Origin: Nocardia rhizosphaerihabitans
GTDB lineage: Bacteria > Actinomycetota > Actinomycetes > Mycobacteriales > Mycobacteriaceae
Reading direction: 5' to 3'
Assembly: GCF_014646295.1 (NCBI RefSeq)
Contig: NZ_BMNE01000004.1
Location: 1 to 64,000 of the forward strand
DNA: 64,000 bases
The position numbers and the translations under genes are program-made. This document shows, in pieces, positions 59,517-64,000 of the stretch; the first letter of the stretch is position 1; each line of letters opens with the position of its first letter. The notes below the pieces were generated by a model. It was not told the DNA's origin. It searched no databases and was given only the letters and a program-made list of their open reading frames with translations.

Positions 59517-60335
59517 TCAGCTCTCGCGAGCGCGTTCCTCGTAGGCGCGCCGAGCCGAGCTGTCGACATCACCGAGGAAGGCCGTGCGTGACCCCAGCGC
59601 CCGGCCGAGACCGTCACCGACGGCCTCGGGCAGCAGGTTCACGAACCGGGACAGGTAGCCGGCGAACGCCGACACCCGCACCTTCGAGCGCGGCGATCTG
59701 ATCAGCCCCTCGATCGCCGCGGCGATCTGCTCCGGTTCGGCAGGCCGCAACAACCAGTTGCCCTGTACCCCGGCGCCCAGCTCGGTCTTCGTCAGTGTCG
59801 GCAGCACCGCCGAGAACCGAACGCCCGACCCGCGATACTCCTCGCGCAGGGTGTCGGTGAAGCCGAGCACCGCGTGCTTGCTGGCGTTGTAGGTCGCCAG
59901 CCCGGGGATGTGCGTCTCGCCTGCCAGTGAGGCGATGTTGATGACGTGCCCGCGCCCGCGCGGCAGCATCCGGGCAAGGCCGAGCTTGGACCCGAGGATC
60001 ACCCCGTAGACGTTGATCTCGAGAATCCGGCGGGTCACCCGGTCCGGCTCGTCGACCACCAGGCCGGTCGGCATGATGCCCGCGTTGTTGATCAGCACAT
60101 CGATCGGGCCGACGGTGCGCTCGACCTCGTCGAGGAAGGCCTCGAACGAGACCGGGTCGGTGACGTCGAGCGCGCCCGACAGCGCGAAATCGCCCGCCGC
60201 CTTCACCGCGGGCTCGTCGATGTCGCCGATCGCGACGCGCGCGCCGAGCTCCTGCAGCCGCGTGGCCGTCGCGAGGCCGATGCCGCGGGCGCCACCGGTG
60301 ATCACGACGACGAGATCGCGGACCGCCGTGCTCAT
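59517..60335 (-). CDS. Short-chain dehydrogenase/reductase
   Basis: 272 residues from ATG 60335. Classical SDR: TGGARGIG (NAD(P) binding), NNAGIMP, catalytic Ser in INIASLAG and YxxxK in YNASKHA. The ATG overlaps the stop of the ALDH gene, so the two are coupled. Acts on a hydroxyl/keto lipid or xenobiotic, by family. Confidence 0.9.
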   Translation of the reverse strand: MSTAVRDLVVVITGGARGIGLATATRLQELGARVAIGDIDEPAVKAAGDFALSGALDVTDPVSFEAFLDEVERTVGPIDVLINNAGIMPTGLVVDEPDRVTRRILEINVYGVILGSKLGLARMLPRGRGHVINIASLAGETHIPGLATYNASKHAVLGFTDTLREEYRGSGVRFSAVLPTLTKTELGAGVQGNWLLRPAEPEQIAAAIEGLIRSPRSKVRVSAFAGYLSRFVNLLPEAVGDGLGRALGSRTAFLGDVDSSARRAYEERARES

Positions 60336-61894
60336 TTGCCGCCCTTGAGCCGCCACACCGCGGGCAGGTCGATCCGGCGGATGCCGCGCGCACCGGCGAC
60401 CCGCATCGCGCTCACCATGACGACCAGCTTGTTCATGTCGTACGGGTACCAGAACAGCTCTTTGCTCATGGTCGGGATCTTCGGCTTGGTCATCGCCTGC
60501 GCGCGGCAGTACTTGCGCAGACCCGACGCCCCGCCCCAGCGCGCGCCGACACCGGACAGGCCCCAGCCGCCCATCGGCATCGCCGGGTTGAACAGGTTCG
60601 AGAACACGTCGTTGATGTTGACCGCGCCCGCGTTCAGCTGCCTTGCCACGCGTTCGCCGCGCGACTTGTCACCGGTCCACACCGACGCCGACAGGCCGTA
60701 GATCGAGTCGTTGGCCAGCCGGATCGCCTCGGCCTCGTCGGCCACCTTCATCACCGGCAGCGTCGGCCCGAAGGTCTCCTCGGCGACACACGACATCGAA
60801 TGGTCGACGTCGACGAGCACGGTGGGCTCGAAGAATGTGCCGACGCCGGTGCGCTTGCCGCCGGTGGTCGCCCGCGCGCCCGCCGCGATGGCCTCGTCGA
60901 CGTGACGCTGCACGATCCGCACCTGGTTCTCGTTGGCCAGCGCGCCCACGTCGTTCTTCGATTCCCGCCCGTCCTCACCCTGGCGCAGGGCGGCGACGGC
61001 GGCGGTCAGCTTGGTGACGAACTCGTCGTAGACCGGCGCCTCGACGTAGACCCGCTCCACCGAGATGCAGACCTGCCCGGCGTTGAACATGCCGCCGAAG
61101 GCGATGCCGTGCGCGGCGCGGTCGATGTCGGCGTCGGCCAGCACGATCGCCGGGTCCTTGCCGCCGAGCTCGAGGCTGTAGGGCACCATCCGCTCGGCGC
61201 AGGCGGCGGCGATCTTGCGGCCGGTCGCGGTGGAGCCGGTGAACTGGATGTAGTCGGCGTTCTCGACGACGGCGGCACCGGTCGCGCCCGCGCCGGTGAC
61301 TACCTTGAACACCGGCGGCGCGCCGATCTCGGCCCAGCCGCGGGCCAGCTCGACCGCCGACAGCGGCGTCACCTCCGACGGCTTGAGGATCACCGCGGCA
61401 CCGGCGGCCAACGCCGGGAACACGTCGATCGCGGGCATCGCGAGCGGGAAGTTCCACGGCGTGATCACCCCGACGACCGGGTACGGCCGGTAGGCGACGG
61501 TCAGCGACTTCACCCGGGCCAGCGGGCTGTGCGGGGAGGGATGCTCGTCGGCGAGGAACTTGCCTGCCCGGCGCGCGTAGTAGCCGAGCAGGTCGACGGC
61601 GAAGGCCGGGTCGATGAGCGCGTCGACGCGCGGCTTGGCGGTCTCGGACTGGAGCACCGCGGCCAGGTGCTCGGTGTTGTCGATCAGCCAGTCCTGCATC
61701 TTCAGCAGCCACTTCTTGCGGCCCTCTGGCCCGATCGCCTCCCATTCGGGCTGGTAGAGGCGCAGTTCCCGGACCGCGGCCGCTACGTCGTCCGGCGCGA
61801 CGATCGGTACCGAGCCGGTCTGTTCGCCGGTCGCCGGATTGTGCACCGCGATCACCTGGGCGTCGGCCGCGGCGGTCTGGTCGAGTTCGGTCAC
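60332..61894 (-). CDS. Aldehyde dehydrogenase
   Basis: 520 residues. Rossmann-like GSTATGRKIA, catalytic Cys in FNAGQVCISVERV (about 286), general base Glu in SLELGGKDP. Typical NAD(P)-dependent family, coupled to the SDR gene. Likely oxidises the aldehyde formed by its partner. Divergent from the PucR regulator. Confidence 0.93.
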   Translation of the reverse strand: MTELDQTAAADAQVIAVHNPATGEQTGSVPIVAPDDVAAAVRELRLYQPEWEAIGPEGRKKWLLKMQDWLIDNTEHLAAVLQSETAKPRVDALIDPAFAVDLLGYYARRAGKFLADEHPSPHSPLARVKSLTVAYRPYPVVGVITPWNFPLAMPAIDVFPALAAGAAVILKPSEVTPLSAVELARGWAEIGAPPVFKVVTGAGATGAAVVENADYIQFTGSTATGRKIAAACAERMVPYSLELGGKDPAIVLADADIDRAAHGIAFGGMFNAGQVCISVERVYVEAPVYDEFVTKLTAAVAALRQGEDGRESKNDVGALANENQVRIVQRHVDEAIAAGARATTGGKRTGVGTFFEPTVLVDVDHSMSCVAEETFGPTLPVMKVADEAEAIRLANDSIYGLSASVWTGDKSRGERVARQLNAGAVNINDVFSNLFNPAMPMGGWGLSGVGARWGGASGLRKYCRAQAMTKPKIPTMSKELFWYPYDMNKLVVMVSAMRVAGARGIRRIDLPAVWRLKGGK

Positions 61895-61915
61895 TTCGTG
61901 CTCCCCACTGCGTTG

Positions 61916-61931
61916 TGTGAATCAGTTCACC
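61916..61931. promoter_or_regulatory. CRP-like site before ALDH
   Basis: TGTGA-ATCAGT-TCACC: nine of ten consensus positions of TGTGAN6TCACA, about 30 bases upstream of the ALDH ATG on the shared divergent region. Confidence 0.45.
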
Positions 61932-61999
61932 ATCTATGAGCCTGGCACAATAAGAGCGCGGATTCTTGGCCGTACACGTCAACGAAATCGGGTCTTTTG

Positions 62000-63223
62000 G
62001 TGTCTGGAGAACAAAACCGGGAACAACTGCGCGACTGGTTCGCCGACTTCGTGTTCGACCTGCTGCGCGCGCAGACGATGGAGGGCATCGTCGCCAGGCT
62101 CGACGCGGCCGTGCTCGCCGGTGTCCCCGAGCTCGACGACCCCGACATGCGCCGCGACCTGGCGGCCAGCACCCGCGCGCACGCCAGGGTGGTGCTCAGT
62201 GGACTGGCCAGTGACACCGTCGACTTGGCACTGCCCGAGGAAGCGCACGCGCTGGCCAGGACCATCGCCCGGCGGGGCCTCGATGTGCGAGTTCTGCTGC
62301 GGGCCTACCGGACCGGCATGGCCGAGGTGCTCGCCGTGATGACCGAGACCGTCGCGCAGGGCCAGGTGCCGCCGGAGATCGAACGGGCAGTACTGCTGCG
62401 GGTGTTCGAACGATCCACCACCTGGATCGGGCTGTCGGTGGAGGCGCTCACCGGCACCTTCATGGCCGAACGGGAACGGGTGCTGCGCGATGCGATCAAC
62501 ACCAGGACCGAACTGGTGCACGCCCTGCTCACCGGCACCGAGGTAGACGTGGACCAGGCCTCGATCGGCCTCGGCTACCGGCTCTCGCGGCGGCACCTGG
62601 CGTTCGTGCTGTGGACCGGTGAGGCGGGTGGGGACGAACCGGGCGGACTGCTCGACCGGGCCGCCGCGAGGATCGCGACCGTGCTCGGCGCCACCGGTCT
62701 GCTCACCGTCGCCGCCAGCGCGAGCGGGCTGTGGGCCTGGGCGGCCCTCGACGACGACGCCGAGATCGCCGAGCGGATCGCGCGCTGCGAGGTGGCGGCG
62801 CCGGTGCGGGTGGCGTTCGGGATGCCGGGCGCGCACGTCGACGGGTTCGTCGCCAGTCATCGGGAGGCGGTGGCTGCGCGCCGGGTCGCCGAGCAGGGCA
62901 GCCGGGCCGTCACCAGCTATCGCGAGGTCGAGATCGCCTACCTGGCCGGTGTCGACACGGCCGCCATGCGCGGGCTGATCGCCAGGGAGCTGCACGGGCT
63001 CACCGGTATCGATCCGGTGTCTACCCGGCTACGCGCGACCCTGCACGCCTATCTGCGCGCGCAGCGCAGCCCGGAGGAAGCGGCGCGCCTGCTGGGCGTG
63101 CACAAGAACACGGTGCGGTACCGGATCCACCGCGTGGAGGAAATCCTCGGACATCCGGTGTCCGAGCGAGCACTGGCGCTGGAGATAGCGCTGGATTGCG
63201 TCGCCGCCTACGGCGTTTCCTGA
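62000..63223 (+). CDS. PucR-family transcriptional regulator
   Basis: 407 residues from GTG 62000 (TTG 61997 adjacent). N-terminal helical sensor, central CdaR/GGDEF-like domain, C-terminal PucR HTH LLGVHKNTVRYRIHRVEEILG. Probable regulator of the divergent ALDH/SDR operon. The 3' end overlaps the DUF2277 gene by 16 bases. Confidence 0.88.
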   Translation: MSGEQNREQLRDWFADFVFDLLRAQTMEGIVARLDAAVLAGVPELDDPDMRRDLAASTRAHARVVLSGLASDTVDLALPEEAHALARTIARRGLDVRVLLRAYRTGMAEVLAVMTETVAQGQVPPEIERAVLLRVFERSTTWIGLSVEALTGTFMAERERVLRDAINTRTELVHALLTGTEVDVDQASIGLGYRLSRRHLAFVLWTGEAGGDEPGGLLDRAAARIATVLGATGLLTVAASASGLWAWAALDDDAEIAERIARCEVAAPVRVAFGMPGAHVDGFVASHREAVAARRVAEQGSRAVTSYREVEIAYLAGVDTAAMRGLIARELHGLTGIDPVSTRLRATLHAYLRAQRSPEEAARLLGVHKNTVRYRIHRVEEILGHPVSERALALEIALDCVAAYGVS

Positions 63224-63480
63224 ACCGCGCCGTCCCTGGCCGCGATGCGGCGCAGCGGCGGTTCGGTGGGCGGTGGCACCCGCCGATCGGGCAGCTCGGC
63301 GAGCAGCGTCGTGGTCGCCGCGGCGATGGCGGCGACGGCCTTGTCGACCGCGGGTTTGGTGGTGCTGCTCAGCCCGGAGATGCCGCCGACTTTGCGCACA
63401 TATTGCAAGGCGGCAGCGTAGATCTCCTGCTCGGTGGCGGCAGGCTCCAGACCACGCAAGACGGTGATATTTCTACACAT
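63208..63480 (-). CDS. DUF2277 protein
   Basis: 90 residues. MCRNITVLRGLEPAATEQEIYAAALQYVRKVGGIS is the DUF2277 signature (MCRNI.xL...P.AT..EI..AA.QYVRK). No function known. Convergent overlap with pucR. Confidence 0.88.
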   Translation of the reverse strand: MCRNITVLRGLEPAATEQEIYAAALQYVRKVGGISGLSSTTKPAVDKAVAAIAAATTTLLAELPDRRVPPPTEPPLRRIAARDGAVQETP

Positions 63481-63577
63481 GTCAGAACAATAGACCTGTG
63501 TGGCAGATCACGGCAGGCCAAGAAAGCAGATTCGCTCCTTGGCCCCGGAAGCCACCCGCCGCACTAGACTCGGCCCC

Positions 63578-64000
63578 ATGCCTGCCAGGGGAGTACCAGC
63601 GCTGACCACCTTTCCCTACCCGGAACTGGACGAGCGCGAGGAAGACCACTGGTCCGGTGCCGGTGTGAGCGACGATGAACTTCGCGCGCTGGCACTCGGG
63701 GCCTTCTACTCCACCCGCTGGGACGCCTTCCACGACGCGATGCTGCTCGGCCCCGAGCGCGAGCACCCGCTCGGCGACCGCCGCGAACTCGCCATCGACA
63801 CCCTCACCGGCGCGTGGGGCATCACCGACGGCACCGAGGCGCGCGCGTCGATGGAACAGCTTCTCGAAGGCATGCACGCGCCCCTGTACGCGCTCGTGCA
63901 TCCACTGGTGATGGCCTCGATCAATGCCAGCGAACGCGACCGCTTCGGCGAACGCGCCGACCGGCACCGCGCCTTCCTGCGCCAGGTCGGTTCCTTCCGC
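63578..64000 (+). CDS. DUF1266-like protein, N-terminal part (runs off right edge)
   Basis: ATG 63578; open to the window end, 141 codons visible. TRWDAFHDAMLLGPEREHPLGDRRELAIDTLTGAWGITDGTEARASMEQLLEG resembles the DUF1266 pattern (W.. and W.I.....A...L). Soluble so far. Family call tentative. Confidence 0.55.
   Translation, partial: MPARGVPALTTFPYPELDEREEDHWSGAGVSDDELRALALGAFYSTRWDAFHDAMLLGPEREHPLGDRRELAIDTLTGAWGITDGTEARASMEQLLEGMHAPLYALVHPLVMASINASERDRFGERADRHRAFLRQVGSFR

Noticed and set aside
1..64000. CRISPR arrays, rRNA operons, intact insertion sequences
   Set aside because: No regularly spaced 25-40-bp repeats, no rRNA sequence, and no transposase with DDE or HUH motifs were seen.

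Overview
The window is high-GC (roughly two-thirds G+C by eye) actinobacterial chromosome. Gene order and protein features point to Mycobacteriales, most likely Nocardia or a close relative. Two blocks follow an order I remember from Mycobacterium tuberculosis. Block one (1-22.8 kb) is acs, dppABCD, a degenerate Fic-like protein, an Ms1-type small RNA, a HAD hydrolase, 6C RNA, ssd, the tad/flp pilus genes, a MrfA-type helicase, cspA, topA, holB and tRNA-Thr. Block two (47.3-52.3 kb) is ppa, dacB (PBP4), a zincin, tilS and hpt. The species call is inference from this synteny and codon usage; no rRNA is present.

Layout. 1-7.4 kb: start of acetyl-CoA synthetase (minus), then a four-gene peptide ABC importer and two small or unknown genes. 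7.4-9.0 kb: two probable regulatory RNAs flank a membrane-anchored HAD phosphatase. The Ms1-like RNA has a sigma-A promoter whose spacer holds a perfect CRP palindrome; the 6C RNA lies just upstream of ssd. 9.0-14.8 kb: Tad/Flp-type pilus or secretion operon, interrupted after the cpaF ATPase by about 870 bp of degenerate, in-register ~100-bp tandem repeats. 15-22.8 kb: helicase, cold-shock protein, topoisomerase I, DNA polymerase III delta-prime subunit, tRNA-Thr(CGT).

22.8-28.2 kb is accessory. A one-gene segment is bounded by the tRNA 3' end plus terminator and a 44/47 copy of that sequence (att-like). An ArsR-type regulator with a 24-bp palindromic operator is followed by a membrane hydrolase. 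A four-gene minus-strand cassette (astacin-like metzincin, two small proteins, DUF1036-like protein) lies between two ~50-bp direct repeats that each contain a terminator hairpin. 28.2-36.0 kb: alpha/beta hydrolase, small proteins, and a marR / Pls-type NRPS-like / M1 peptidase run. 36.0-47.3 kb: SAM-IV riboswitch with a class V aminotransferase, flavin reductase, DUF998/TetR pair with triple operators, YbaK, dienoyl-CoA isomerase, MarR plus MFS exporter plus two-component system, serine hydrolase lipoprotein, and a small secreted protein.

52.3-64 kb: two tandem, paralogous membrane Ser/Thr kinases with DFN in place of DFG and a Planctomycetes-like architecture, then an amidase, LysR, SDR and ALDH divergent from a PucR regulator, DUF2277, and the start of a DUF1266-like gene. 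Nearly every start choice rests on ribosome-binding sites, family alignment from memory, or overlap with the neighbouring gene; none was verified by a search.
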